From Lachnospiraceae bacterium (GTDB taxonomy: Bacteria; Bacillota; Clostridia; Lachnospirales; Lachnospiraceae), in the NCBI GenBank assembly GCA_017623675.1, contig JAGAOO010000034.1, forward strand, positions 1-56,701: 56,701 bases of DNA, written 5' to 3'. The notes below the pieces were generated by a model that was not told the DNA's origin, searched no databases, and saw nothing but the letters and a program-made list of their open reading frames with translations. How positions within the stretch are numbered: position 1 is the stretch's first letter; every line of letters starts with the position of its first letter. The translations under genes and the position numbers were made by a program. Below are positions 17,023 through 25,699 of the stretch, piece by piece.

Positions 17023-17040
17023 TAGTAGCAAAATAGTAGC
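17023..17040 (+). other. Candidate integrase arm sites, element A
   Basis: Two direct copies of TAGTAGC start at 17023 and 17034, 11 bp apart. A partial copy (AGTAGTTGC) lies just before and an inverse GCTACTA adjoins the core at 17101. Elements B and C have different sequences with the same 11-bp spacing, which supports arm-type binding sites. No matching pair was found at a left end in this window. Confidence 0.55.
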
Positions 17041-17053
17041 AGAGCAAAAAGAA

Positions 17054-17111
17054 AAGTCTTGGAAACCGCTTGTTTAGCGGGTTCCAAGACTTGTGGCTAC
17101 TATTCAAACTC
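17054..17111. other. Attachment site copy 1 (hairpin plus TATTCAAACTC core)
   Basis: The core TATTCAAACTC at 17101-17111 is identical to the 3' end of guaA at 45180-45190. On its left a hairpin with 11-bp arms (AAGTCTTGGAA / TTCCAAGACTT, 17054-17092) ends in T-rich DNA on the minus strand, so it could act as a terminator for guaA when this end abuts it. This is the junction of elements A and B. Confidence 0.72.
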
Positions 17112-17214
17112 CTCTTTGCAAAGTTGTTATGTGGTGTTTTTCGTTGGTTTTTAAAACAGGAATCGGGAAGTTTTGTCCGGTTTCTACCTGTTGCGTAGTT
17201 TTTCCTGAGATTGT

Positions 17215-17234
17215 ATTGTCATTTTGTTGTCACT
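17215..17234 (+). other. Candidate integrase arm sites, left end of element B
   Basis: TTGTCA occurs at 17216 and 17227 (11 bp apart) in a 20-bp block, ATTGTCATTTtGTTGTCACT. Nearly the same block (18 of 20 bases) lies at 31330-31349 near the other end of the element, in the same orientation. This pairing defines the ends of element B independently of the core copies. Confidence 0.65.
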
Positions 17235-17286
17235 GTGTCAACAATTTTCTTATATTTCGTCGCTAATAAACAGTACCCATATCACA

Positions 17287-18324
17287 TTACTCAAAAGGAT
17301 TCTCACAAACTTCTTCAAACACCATATCTGGCAACTCTGCAAATAATTTATTATCGTTAAATGCATTAACTACATCTATGTTTCCTGCAAATTCCGTTCT
17401 TGTGATAAGATTTGTGATGTACCTAATAATTTTATCACGAAAGCCCTTTTCTATAGAATTTACATATGCAATCTTGCCCAATATTTGACTGTTATTTTGG
17501 TAATCCTTTAATTTTATCGAACAATATATCTGTGCTCTCAAATCTCTCTTAAATTTTTTGTCCACATGAATACTGTCATCATTAATGGTAATACCCGTAA
17601 CTGTTTTCTTCACATCATTAGATAGATATCTTGTCTTTTTGTCATTGATTGTAAAACCTTCATCCGTAACAATATACTTAATAAATTTCTCAATCTTATT
17701 CAAAAGCATTCTATTATCCGAAGAAAAAGTCAAATCATCCGCATAACGAGTGTATACAATATCTTTTCTACTACAATAGCCATTAATTCTTGCATCCATA
17801 TGATAACAAACTAAATTCGCAATATACGGAGATGTAACCGCACCCTGTGGCAAATAATTATTATATGTACACAAGTTAGCTAAAATACCTGCAACTTTAC
17901 TATTATAACCTATATTGCAAAACAACGTATACACCTGTTGTTCAGTTATCGTACCAAAGAAATTTGTGATATCCATCTCCAAAAGAAAAATGTTCTTTTT
18001 ATGTCTCTCTGCATTTTCTCTCAATCCATTTTTATTTGGGACAAAAGCCATAGCTTGCTCTGACACAAAAATTTTCTCTAATATTTCTTTCAAAATCCAC
18101 TTTTGTACCACTTTTAATGACAAATTTGGTACATTCAATATTCTTTCTGTTTTGTCCTTTTTAGGTATTACCTTTTGGAAATAACAATACTCTTTTTTAT
18201 ATGTTAGATAATATAATAACTGTTCTGTTATCGAAAGCTGTTCGCATAAATGTTCAAATGAATTTATTACTGGAACACCTAAAGTATTTAAAACTACACT
18301 GTTTCCAATATTCAAATAAATCAC
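17287..18324 (-). CDS. Retron reverse transcriptase (Ec86/St85-like)
   Basis: 345 residues. The polymerase core motifs are clear: LLEMDITNFFGTI (motif A), LPQGAVTSPYIANL (motif B), YTRYADDLTFS (catalytic YADD) and the retron-typical VTG motif in KTVTGITIND. It makes msDNA from the adjacent ncRNA. The frame opens with GTG at 18322-18324; a TTG nine bases on (18313-18315) has GAGGTGA at better spacing and may be the real start. It lies downstream of the effector and msr-msd, the gene order of Ec86-type retrons. Confidence 0.92.
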   Translation of the reverse strand: MIYLNIGNSVVLNTLGVPVINSFEHLCEQLSITEQLLYYLTYKKEYCYFQKVIPKKDKTERILNVPNLSLKVVQKWILKEILEKIFVSEQAMAFVPNKNGLRENAERHKKNIFLLEMDITNFFGTITEQQVYTLFCNIGYNSKVAGILANLCTYNNYLPQGAVTSPYIANLVCYHMDARINGYCSRKDIVYTRYADDLTFSSDNRMLLNKIEKFIKYIVTDEGFTINDKKTRYLSNDVKKTVTGITINDDSIHVDKKFKRDLRAQIYCSIKLKDYQNNSQILGKIAYVNSIEKGFRDKIIRYITNLITRTEFAGNIDVVNAFNDNKLFAELPDMVFEEVCENPFE

Positions 18325-18487
18325 CTCATTCTTACTCAGTATATTCTCGGGTAAAACAACGGGGGAGTTCCACTATTGTGGAAGTTCACCGTTGTTTTAG
18401 CTGATTTCATGTAATTATCATTCTCACGAGGTCGAACCAACCCCCAGCTGCTATGTATGCATATTAACAACAATTCTAAGAATGAGG
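18324..18487 (-). ncRNA. Retron msr-msd ncRNA
   Basis: The 5' arm a1 (CCTCATTCTTA, plus 18477-18487) and the 3' arm a2 (TAAGAATGAGG, plus 18324-18334) form a perfect 11-bp inverted repeat. The base after a1 is G (plus 18476), in the same CTTAG context as the branching guanosine of Ec86. The msd part has a long hairpin AAAACAACGG ... CCGTTGTTTT with an inner TTCCAC-aata-GTGGAA stem (plus about 18353-18400). A short msr hairpin GGTTGGTTCGACC lies upstream. Exact ends need mapping. Confidence 0.82.
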
Positions 18488-19396
18488 CAATTTATAGAAC
18501 TCCTTATGCATCAGCTCAACTCTTATTCTATCACATACCCCAGCGCATATACAATCATTTATCATCAATTTTATCGTTTCATATCCAATATTTGTTAATT
18601 TGTATGATGAATACGGTTCTCCTGTGATTTTAACTATCTTTTTATCTTGAAAAAGCAATTTCAATGATGCGTTAAAAAGAACTTTAAAATCAGAATATAC
18701 TATTTTTTCTTTGCATGAAACATAATCTACTATTGCTACAAGTTCTTTAGAATTTAGCGACTTGAAAAAATAAAGTATCAGTTGTATAAAATAGTGCATC
18801 CCAACAATAGTTGTTAAATCAATCATACTATTCTTATTGCCACTAACTTTATTCTTGTCCCTTATATCCCTTGAAAGCCGCTTCGCAAAGTCCTCCACAT
18901 CCTGTCCATATTCAATAACATTGAGCTTATTTCTTTTCTTCAGATATTTTATTGGGCCAAGCATAATAAAGCTTTTATGCTTAGTTAAATTTTTGTCCAC
19001 TGCTGCAATTACCTTATCAACAGTATACTTATTATTAGTAAATGCACCCAACTCAACCAACGAGCCCGCGCTTTCACAAATAATAACAATCACATGAGAA
19101 TTACTTGCTAAAAATTGCTCATAACTTAATAAATCAGCATCCTTTGTTTTATTAAGAATTTCTATCAATAAATCTTCCGGATAAAATATTTTAAATGGTT
19201 TATACCACAATGTCTTTTTTTCATTTTCAAGCAATACTCTTACTTGATCTCTTAACGATTTATGCTTACTATTACTTGCTCCACCGCATAAAAATACTAC
19301 TACATATTGTTCACTAAATTTACAATATATCTGTTGATAAATCTCTTCAATTATTCCACATATATCTTTATTCAATCGAATTACTTGTTTTTCCAT
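18476..19396 (-). CDS. Retron effector, nucleoside deoxyribosyltransferase-like with C-terminal DNA-binding region (St85 family)
   Basis: 306 residues. The N-terminal ~170 residues resemble the nucleoside deoxyribosyltransferase-like effectors of Ec86-type retrons (VVFLCGGAS; VIVIICESAGSLVELGAF with the ES..GS..E pattern; a conserved MLGPIKYL). The C-terminal ~100 residues look like a winged helix (YKLTNIGYETIKLMI). In the known system RT, msDNA and this effector form an inactive complex that phage infection releases, killing the cell. The last codons lie inside the a1 arm of the retron RNA. Start set by the ATG at 19394-19396. Confidence 0.85.
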   Translation of the reverse strand: MEKQVIRLNKDICGIIEEIYQQIYCKFSEQYVVVFLCGGASNSKHKSLRDQVRVLLENEKKTLWYKPFKIFYPEDLLIEILNKTKDADLLSYEQFLASNSHVIVIICESAGSLVELGAFTNNKYTVDKVIAAVDKNLTKHKSFIMLGPIKYLKKRNKLNVIEYGQDVEDFAKRLSRDIRDKNKVSGNKNSMIDLTTIVGMHYFIQLILYFFKSLNSKELVAIVDYVSCKEKIVYSDFKVLFNASLKLLFQDKKIVKITGEPYSSYKLTNIGYETIKLMINDCICAGVCDRIRVELMHKEFYKLPHS

Positions 19397-19578
19397 TACC
19401 TGTGCAACCTCATATCAACAAAATTTCTATTATCATAGCCCACTTGTTGTCTATTTCAAAAGTGTATTTATCACATAACTCAACTAAATTAACAAAAAGT
19501 TTCTATATTATTATATATTTTCTCTTTACAATATTTCTCTCTTGTTATATAATACCACAAAAAATAAAAGGAGGATAC

Positions 19579-20292
19579 ATGTTTTCTACAAATACAAATA
19601 AATATAAACTATTTAACGAAGATGCTCTAAGTCTTCTATCTCGACTTCCAAACAGCTCTATCGACCTAATCTTAACCGATCCCCCATACAATATTGCTTT
19701 GAATTCTACTGGTAACATTAAACTCACTAATGGAAAAACGATCAATAATGACATTGCAGAATGGGATAAATATTCTATAAATCCCCTAGACTACGTAAAA
19801 GATTTCAAACGAGTTATTTCTCCCAAAGGTAATATTTTCATTTTTACTAGTTATTCTCTTCTTGGCAAATGGCATGAAGCATTTGACAAAGAATTCAAAA
19901 CCTTTCAAATATTTGTCTGGCACAAAACCACTCCAACAGAAAGTGTATATAAAAATAGTTTTCTTAATAGTTGCGAATTAGTAGTATGTCTTTGGAACAA
20001 GCATCATACTTGGAATTTCTTAGGTCAAAAAGAAATGCACAACTTCTTTGAATGTCCTTCTTGTAGATATCCTGAAAAAATATCTTCTCCAAATCACCCA
20101 ACGCAAAAGCCCCTTGTACTTATTGAACATTTGATTAGAATAGCCTCAAATCCAAACGAAATAGTATTGGATCCTTTCATGGGTGTTGGGTCTACAGGTG
20201 AAGCAGCATTAAATCTGAACCGTAGATTTATAGGATGTGATATTTGTAAGGACTATTGTGATGCAACTCTAAAACGTCTCTCGAAATTCTAG
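19579..20292 (+). CDS. DNA methyltransferase, N6-adenine/N4-cytosine beta class
   Basis: 237 residues. Catalytic motif IV is DLILTDPPYN and precedes the SAM-binding motif I (DPFMGVGSTGEAALNLNRRFIGCDI), the order of beta-class enzymes. NHPTQKP precedes motif I, as usual. The reading frame is open from 19402, but AAAAGGAGGATAC sets the start at 19579. It is followed 62 bases later by a putative endonuclease in the same orientation, so the pair probably forms a type II restriction-modification system. Confidence 0.9.
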   Translation: MFSTNTNKYKLFNEDALSLLSRLPNSSIDLILTDPPYNIALNSTGNIKLTNGKTINNDIAEWDKYSINPLDYVKDFKRVISPKGNIFIFTSYSLLGKWHEAFDKEFKTFQIFVWHKTTPTESVYKNSFLNSCELVVCLWNKHHTWNFLGQKEMHNFFECPSCRYPEKISSPNHPTQKPLVLIEHLIRIASNPNEIVLDPFMGVGSTGEAALNLNRRFIGCDICKDYCDATLKRLSKF

Positions 20293-20354
20293 CTCCATTT
20301 CCCATAATATGTGATATAATGGTATATTATACATTCATACATAAGGGGGTACTT

Positions 20355-22391
20355 ATGATCAAACACTTTAGAATACACGGAGATAATATTGTCGAATGTG
20401 AACGTCTCTTCAATCTTATTACAAAATCTATCCATATACAAAAGGCAGAACGTTTTTTTCTCTCGCCTGCATGTCCCTCTGTAAAAGTAACTACTATTGA
20501 TTCTGACATTTTATTTTTTGAATATTTCCCTGGTTTTAACAAAAACACTAGTGACCGATGGCTTTCCAACATATTCCAAATATTAAGAGATAATGGGAGC
20601 TTTCTAAATGAAACCCCAGATGTTCTTTTTACAGAAGAAACTGATGACGGCGAAAAAATACTCCTTGCCATTGAATTCTGTAGCGCATTACAAGCGGGTA
20701 ATCAAGCATGGCAACGTAGCGGACGAGCATACTCAACCGCCAGAGCAAACATTTGCCCATATCTATACATCATCGATTTTGTAAAATATGAATTAGACGA
20801 AAATAGAAACAGAAAGGCTTTACGTTTTCCGAATGTTGCTATCCCTTATAGCTACTACAACGCATCAAAGAATTGGAAATATCCAGCTATACAAGTCTAT
20901 TTTCAGTCAGAAGAATTCCAACCTTCTTTCGATTCATCATTGCAAAATTTTGATACATCACTATTTGGTGAAAAAGATGTATATTCATTGCTTTATGGCT
21001 TAATATATAACACTGATGTAACCCCTATATACACTTCATTAATCGAAAAAAGCTTAAAAATAATGGATTACATGACAACTCCAAACAGTTCAAATAGCTA
21101 TAACAAAGAAGATTGGGCATCTATACAAAATGATTATTCTGGAGACATTATTGCATTTTCAAGACAGAATAATCGTTTCCCTTTTGCAAAGAAAATTGCA
21201 AAAAAATCAATCACCGGTCGTAACAAGGATTTTTCAAGCTTAGCAACTAAATATAGTACTGGAATTGCCTCTAAAGATTTACCATTTGGCTTAATTCCTT
21301 CTAATAACAAAATTGCTTTTGCAAATGAATTACTTACTCTTTATCCTGAAATGAATGATGAATTTTACAGAAAATTAGCCACCCCAAACGACTTAATCAT
21401 TTGCATGTTCAAAGGATTCAAGCCACACGGAGATGACGCACGACCAGATAGAGGGATTCTTCCTTTAATAGCAATGCTTTTCGGTGAATCAACTGAAATT
21501 CTTACTTTTGTATATGGTGAAACTTTGGAATCCACCATACAAAAATTAGACCAAAACATCCTATCCTTATCTAGCGGAAACGGATTATGGAGCACCATAG
21601 TGTCATTAAGCGATTTTATTATACTTGATGCCCCAAAGATACCAAAAGTTGTAGATGCCCCAAACATTGTTCGCTTAATACCAAACAAAGATAATAAAAT
21701 TTTTTCTTTATCTGTAAAAAAGCAAGCAACAGATATGCTTATTTCTCCATACCCAACTCACTATACCGAAAATGATGTTGATACATTTATACACACTATT
21801 TTTAACTATATAATTCCCAACACATTTGAAGGGTTTTGTAATCCTCCAGGTGGTGATTGGAGTGGCATATCGCTAATAAACAATAACGATCCTACAATCG
21901 GAACAGAATTTAGATGGCTGACCTTACCCCGTGTGAGTGACAGCAAAAGGCCTGACCATATTACCGTTCTATTCAATTTATTTGAAAAACCATTAATAAT
22001 ATGCACCGAATCAAAGGAATTACCAAGAAATTTGGAACCAAACATTGGACCAGCGTTAACAAAATACATATTTGATTTGCTATCTTATCCGCCTAGTGTA
22101 GAGCGTCAATTAAATTCAGATATTTGGACCATTTCTACATCAACAGTATCTGTATCTGATTTTGCTTGTGCTTCTATAGGATGCTTTTTTGCCCCTAGCA
22201 ATTTTGATTTATCTACTATTTCAAGCAAATGTAACTGTGATGTATTGATAGGATTCAATATAGATAGCAGTACCTCTCGTTGCAAGGTACAAATCAAAGG
22301 TTTTTCCTCTATTGGTAACACTTTAGCTGAATATCTAATCAACATAATCCAACATCGTAATTCACCTATCAACATCTTCGATATCTTTTAA
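20355..22391 (+). CDS. Putative type II restriction endonuclease paired with the upstream methyltransferase
   Basis: 678 residues from the ATG at 20355 (ATAAGGGGGT 6 bases upstream). Residues ~95-130 carry a PD-(D/E)xK-like stretch: PDVLF...ILLAIEFCSALQAGNQAWQRSGRA, where D and E are in place but the usual Lys is not obvious. The rest has no motif I recognise. The call leans on context (partner methylase upstream, same strand) and on resemblance to large uncharacterised endonuclease-like proteins with this EFC..GNQAWQRSGRA motif. Codon use is AT-rich like element B. Confidence 0.6.
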   Translation: MIKHFRIHGDNIVECERLFNLITKSIHIQKAERFFLSPACPSVKVTTIDSDILFFEYFPGFNKNTSDRWLSNIFQILRDNGSFLNETPDVLFTEETDDGEKILLAIEFCSALQAGNQAWQRSGRAYSTARANICPYLYIIDFVKYELDENRNRKALRFPNVAIPYSYYNASKNWKYPAIQVYFQSEEFQPSFDSSLQNFDTSLFGEKDVYSLLYGLIYNTDVTPIYTSLIEKSLKIMDYMTTPNSSNSYNKEDWASIQNDYSGDIIAFSRQNNRFPFAKKIAKKSITGRNKDFSSLATKYSTGIASKDLPFGLIPSNNKIAFANELLTLYPEMNDEFYRKLATPNDLIICMFKGFKPHGDDARPDRGILPLIAMLFGESTEILTFVYGETLESTIQKLDQNILSLSSGNGLWSTIVSLSDFIILDAPKIPKVVDAPNIVRLIPNKDNKIFSLSVKKQATDMLISPYPTHYTENDVDTFIHTIFNYIIPNTFEGFCNPPGGDWSGISLINNNDPTIGTEFRWLTLPRVSDSKRPDHITVLFNLFEKPLIICTESKELPRNLEPNIGPALTKYIFDLLSYPPSVERQLNSDIWTISTSTVSVSDFACASIGCFFAPSNFDLSTISSKCNCDVLIGFNIDSSTSRCKVQIKGFSSIGNTLAEYLINIIQHRNSPINIFDIF

Positions 22392-22423
22392 ATTTGTTTT
22401 ACGAACTGGTAAGAGATTTTCTC

Positions 22424-23236
22424 TTACCAGTTTAAATATAAGGCTTCATACACTTGCTCATTGCTTTTATCCATAACCTTTTTGAATGAAGAATTCCCTG
22501 ATGCCAAAAAGAACTTCTTCACATACAGTTCTTTTGGTATACCTGTCTCATATTCTTTATCACCACGTATTCCATCAAATGACAATACATATCTAATTCC
22601 TTTTTTATTCAAATCGTCCAGATACTCATAGAACTCTTCATAATCAATAGTTCCGTAATATCTTCCCTTAGTATTTTCATACGGAGGATCTAAGTAAATT
22701 ATATCTTTTTTTGTTGCTGTTTGTGTCGTTTCTCTGTAATCACCACAGAGAAATTGAACATTTAAAATTCTTTCATGCCAATCCAATACAATTTTTTCAA
22801 AACGTTTAGGGTCTATTCCTTTTCGCGTATGATGAAAAGAATTATTAAACTCACCTTCTGTATTGAACCTTATCAATCCATTTACACAAGTACGAGATAA
22901 AAACAGTAAATCCAACGGTGACTTATCTGCGTTAAACCTAGAACGTATGTCATAATAAACTTCATAGCCGTCTTTTTGCAAACGATTCCATTCCTCTGAA
23001 TAATAACTTATCACTTCCCGCGGACTGCTTTGAACCATCTTCCAAAATCCAATTAATGGTTCACAAATATCACCACAAATAGCATTGGACGGATTAACTG
23101 CATACATAACAGATCCTCCGCCTAGAAACGGTTCATAATAACAATCAAATTGTTCAAAGTGCTTAATTATTTCCTGTGCCTGTGACCTTTTACTGCCGCT
23201 CCATTTAATTACCGGTTCCATTCGCATTATCTTCAC
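22424..23236 (-). CDS. D12-class N6-adenine DNA methyltransferase (Dam/DpnM-like)
   Basis: 270 residues. Motif I is KWSGSKRSQAQEI plus YYEPFLGGGSVMYAV; motif IV is IIYLDPPYENTKGRYYG. This is the alpha-class D12 family that includes Dam and DpnM, often methylating GATC. The GTG at 23234-23236 overlaps the upstream stop by four bases (GTGA), suggesting coupling; ATG codons at 23227 and 23221 are alternatives. It ends head-on against the endonuclease gene 33 bases away. Target specificity is inferred only. Confidence 0.86.
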   Translation of the reverse strand: MKIMRMEPVIKWSGSKRSQAQEIIKHFEQFDCYYEPFLGGGSVMYAVNPSNAICGDICEPLIGFWKMVQSSPREVISYYSEEWNRLQKDGYEVYYDIRSRFNADKSPLDLLFLSRTCVNGLIRFNTEGEFNNSFHHTRKGIDPKRFEKIVLDWHERILNVQFLCGDYRETTQTATKKDIIYLDPPYENTKGRYYGTIDYEEFYEYLDDLNKKGIRYVLSFDGIRGDKEYETGIPKELYVKKFFLASGNSSFKKVMDKSNEQVYEALYLNW

Positions 23237-24069
23237 ACACCTTTCTCAAATAAACTAATTTGAACATTCTCTCTTTCACAATGTTTTAATCTTTCTAATG
23301 AGATATTATAGTATTCCTTATTTATTTCAAATCCACAATAGTTCCTTCCACACATTTTTGCAGCTACACACTCACTTCCAGAACCACTAAATGGTGTAAA
23401 TACCATATCACCTTCTTTTGATGATGCCAAAATTATTCTTTTCAATAATCTTATTGGCTTTTGAGTTGGATGTTTTCCATATGCCAACTCTTCCCTGGAT
23501 TTATTATTTGGAACATCCCATACGGTTCTCATTTGTTTACCCGGCTGCTTAATCAAATCTTCCGGAAAATCCGTATTCTTTATATATTCATAATTATAGT
23601 AATACTGTCTTTTTTTTCCTCCGGTATGTGCCCATAAAATAGTCTCATGACTAGCTGTGAACCTCCTGCCTGAAAGGTTCGGAAATGCATTACGCTTAAA
23701 CCATACAATCTCGTTAATTATTTCTACTTCCAACATTTGACAAATGACATTGATAATTCCCATATTATGATATGTTCCAAAAATCCATACAGAACCAGTG
23801 GGTTTTAAAATTCTTTTCACTTCTGATATCCATTGAATTGTGAAATTCCAGTAATCTTCAAAGGACATATCGTCCCAATCAACCATTACTTTATTCCAAT
23901 TTCCTCCCATTCCCTTTAAAACAACACTATTATCCCATTTCCACTTTGCACCTTTAGACAGATTATACGGTGGATCGGCAATAACCAAATCTACTGAATT
24001 ATCTGGCATACCTTTCATTCCTTCAAGACAATCCACATTAAAAATAGTGTTTATATAATCATTAATCAT
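23233..24069 (-). CDS. Beta-class DNA methyltransferase (DpnA-like)
   Basis: 278 residues. Motif IV is DLVIADPPYNLSKGA near residue 30; motif I (VFTPFSGSGSECVAAKMCGRNYCGFEI) comes near the end, after KHPTQKP. The order and GSGSE form fit DpnA/MboIB-like second methylases that accompany a DpnM-like enzyme. AAAGGTATG precedes the ATG at 24069. It sits between the HARE-HTH gene and the D12 methylase in one operon. No DpnB-like GATC endonuclease is seen next to it. Confidence 0.86.
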   Translation of the reverse strand: MINDYINTIFNVDCLEGMKGMPDNSVDLVIADPPYNLSKGAKWKWDNSVVLKGMGGNWNKVMVDWDDMSFEDYWNFTIQWISEVKRILKPTGSVWIFGTYHNMGIINVICQMLEVEIINEIVWFKRNAFPNLSGRRFTASHETILWAHTGGKKRQYYYNYEYIKNTDFPEDLIKQPGKQMRTVWDVPNNKSREELAYGKHPTQKPIRLLKRIILASSKEGDMVFTPFSGSGSECVAAKMCGRNYCGFEINKEYYNISLERLKHCERENVQISLFEKGV

Positions 24070-24085
24070 TGCAACATACCTTTCT

Positions 24086-24325
24086 CTAGTTATTCAAGTA
24101 ATACAATGCAGGATTCTTTGATGTTTGCTTAAACTTAACATTCTTAGATTTCTCAATATGTTTTCTTATACATGCATTCATAGTATTAACTGGCGTTTTA
24201 CCTATGGACATAAGTTTCTTACTATATCCTTTTTCTTCAGCAACTTCCCATATCTCCCTAAGGGTCATCTCTCTTTTTTCACTTCTAAGAACCTCTTCAA
24301 TTAAGTCTAAATATGTGTACCTCAT
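24086..24325 (-). CDS. Small HARE-HTH domain protein
   Basis: 79 residues, almost entirely one HARE-HTH (HB1/ASXL/restriction endonuclease HTH) domain: YLDLIEEVLRSEKREMTLREIWEVAEEKGYSKK...NTMNACIRKHI...ALYYL. In other systems this domain is fused to a restriction endonuclease and is thought to read DNA modification. I chose the ATG at 24323-24325 since AAAGGAGATGG lies just upstream; the ATG at 24343 is inside the ribosome-site region. It heads the operon with two methylases and may act as a modification-dependent regulator. Confidence 0.78.
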   Translation of the reverse strand: MRYTYLDLIEEVLRSEKREMTLREIWEVAEEKGYSKKLMSIGKTPVNTMNACIRKHIEKSKNVKFKQTSKNPALYYLNN

Positions 24326-24339
24326 AATCCATCTCCTTT

Positions 24340-24412
24340 GCATTCTTTTATTAAATATTACCTTAAATTAAGCCATAAGTCAACCATGCAAAGCATTCTT
24401 TTGCATTCTTTT
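24340..24412 (-). promoter_or_regulatory. Promoter of the HARE-methylase operon with three GCATTCTTTT repeats
   Basis: Minus-strand promoter: TTGACT (plus 24378-24383), 17-bp spacer, TAATAT (plus 24355-24360). The decamer GCATTCTTTT occurs at 24340-24349, 24393-24402 and 24403-24412, that is once downstream and twice in tandem upstream of the promoter. This is typical of operator placement for an autoregulator. Confidence 0.6.
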
Positions 24413-25686
24413 CACCTTCCTCTCCCCACATCCTTGACCTTCTCTCCGATCCACTCCATAAACTTCTCCAGCAGATTAATCCCACCAATCACAAACTGTT
24501 TCATAAACTCATATGCCTTTTCCAGCTTGTCCTTTAGGCTACGATTTTCCTCCCGTAATATCTGATTCTGATACCTCAGTTCTATTACCTGTTCTTTCAG
24601 ATAATCATCTCCATCGACCGCACCAAGCAGTTCCTTCTTAAGTCTTTCCGCCTCCTCCAGTTCAAACTGTGCTCGTTCAGTCTGTAATTTTGCAGTATCC
24701 GATATCATCATCCACTTGTCTGCCTCTTTTTGCGCAGCCTCAATTTCCTTCTGTTTATCCGTGAGCTTATTTACATTCTCATAATATTCCAGTCGTAATT
24801 CAGAATTCTTTAAACATAAATGCATTGTTTCCGACTGTAATTTCTGATTTTCGGCTATGGTATCATCCAGCTTCTTTTGAGCCTCTGACTGTTCTTTTCT
24901 AAAAACGTCTCGCTTACTTTCAATTTCTTTTTCCAGAGACTCTATCCGTTCCTCTTTTAATTCAAGAACAACCTGTGTGCCCTCCAACTCTTCTTCTAAT
25001 GTAGCCACTTCTTTTGCCCGTTCCTGCTTTTTATAATCCAGTACGGATAAATGCTTATTGTGTGTATCTTTCTTTTTCCATTCAATTCCGTACCGGCTCA
25101 TAATAAGAGCAAGATCATCTTTCTCTGCCTCCGCCCATTGCTTCCATTCGGTGTTCCCTTTGCCTTCACTTACAAATCCTCTGGTAGCAAGTGCCGCCTT
25201 AAGACTTGTCTTTGTCTCCAAGCCTCTCTTACATCCGGATACCCAAGGGATAAAATTCAAGTGCAAATGCGGTGTTTCCTCATCCAGATGAATATATGCG
25301 CCAATGATATAAAGCTGTGGATTGCGAAGTTGAAACTTTTTCACATAATCCTTCAGCACCCATGTTGCAACCTCTGCAGAAGAACTGCCTACTCCGGTAT
25401 CATCCCTATTGCCTATCTGAACGATAACCTCATAAAATAATTTTTCCTGCTTGCTTCTTGAAATCTTATCATAATAACTTTTAATCTGCCTGTCCTTGCG
25501 TTTCTGTTTTGCATTATATTCCTTAAGTGCCTCGTCAAACAATTTATGATATGCCTGCTTAATATCCTCATGGATAAGAGTGATATTATTCTTGGTACGG
25601 CTGGCATCTACATTGTCAGCTATAAATCTTCTTGTGTTGTGCCCGATGGAACCTTCCCCATTCATGAAACTTATTGTTCTTTCCAT
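24412..25686 (-). CDS. MobV/Pre-type relaxase (plasmid recombination enzyme)
   Basis: 424 residues. The N-terminal ~210 residues are a Pre/Mob relaxase: HNTRRFIADNVDASRT start region and the metal-binding HLDEETPHLHLNFIPW motif. The C-terminal half (~225-395) is a long coiled coil. The ATG at 25684-25686 has GGAGG nine bases upstream and is preferred over a TTG two codons earlier. It nicks an oriT normally just upstream of the gene, where palindromes are clustered. It gives element B mobilization by a helper conjugative element. Confidence 0.92.
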   Translation of the reverse strand: MERTISFMNGEGSIGHNTRRFIADNVDASRTKNNITLIHEDIKQAYHKLFDEALKEYNAKQKRKDRQIKSYYDKISRSKQEKLFYEVIVQIGNRDDTGVGSSSAEVATWVLKDYVKKFQLRNPQLYIIGAYIHLDEETPHLHLNFIPWVSGCKRGLETKTSLKAALATRGFVSEGKGNTEWKQWAEAEKDDLALIMSRYGIEWKKKDTHNKHLSVLDYKKQERAKEVATLEEELEGTQVVLELKEERIESLEKEIESKRDVFRKEQSEAQKKLDDTIAENQKLQSETMHLCLKNSELRLEYYENVNKLTDKQKEIEAAQKEADKWMMISDTAKLQTERAQFELEEAERLKKELLGAVDGDDYLKEQVIELRYQNQILREENRSLKDKLEKAYEFMKQFVIGGINLLEKFMEWIGEKVKDVGRGR

Positions 25687-25699
25687 TGTCAAAATCCTC

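Noticed and set aside
19402-19578. Upstream extension of the methyltransferase gene
   Set aside because: Strong AAAAGGAGG site directly before 19579 and methylase-like sequence only after it; the extension is hydrophobic leader-like noise.
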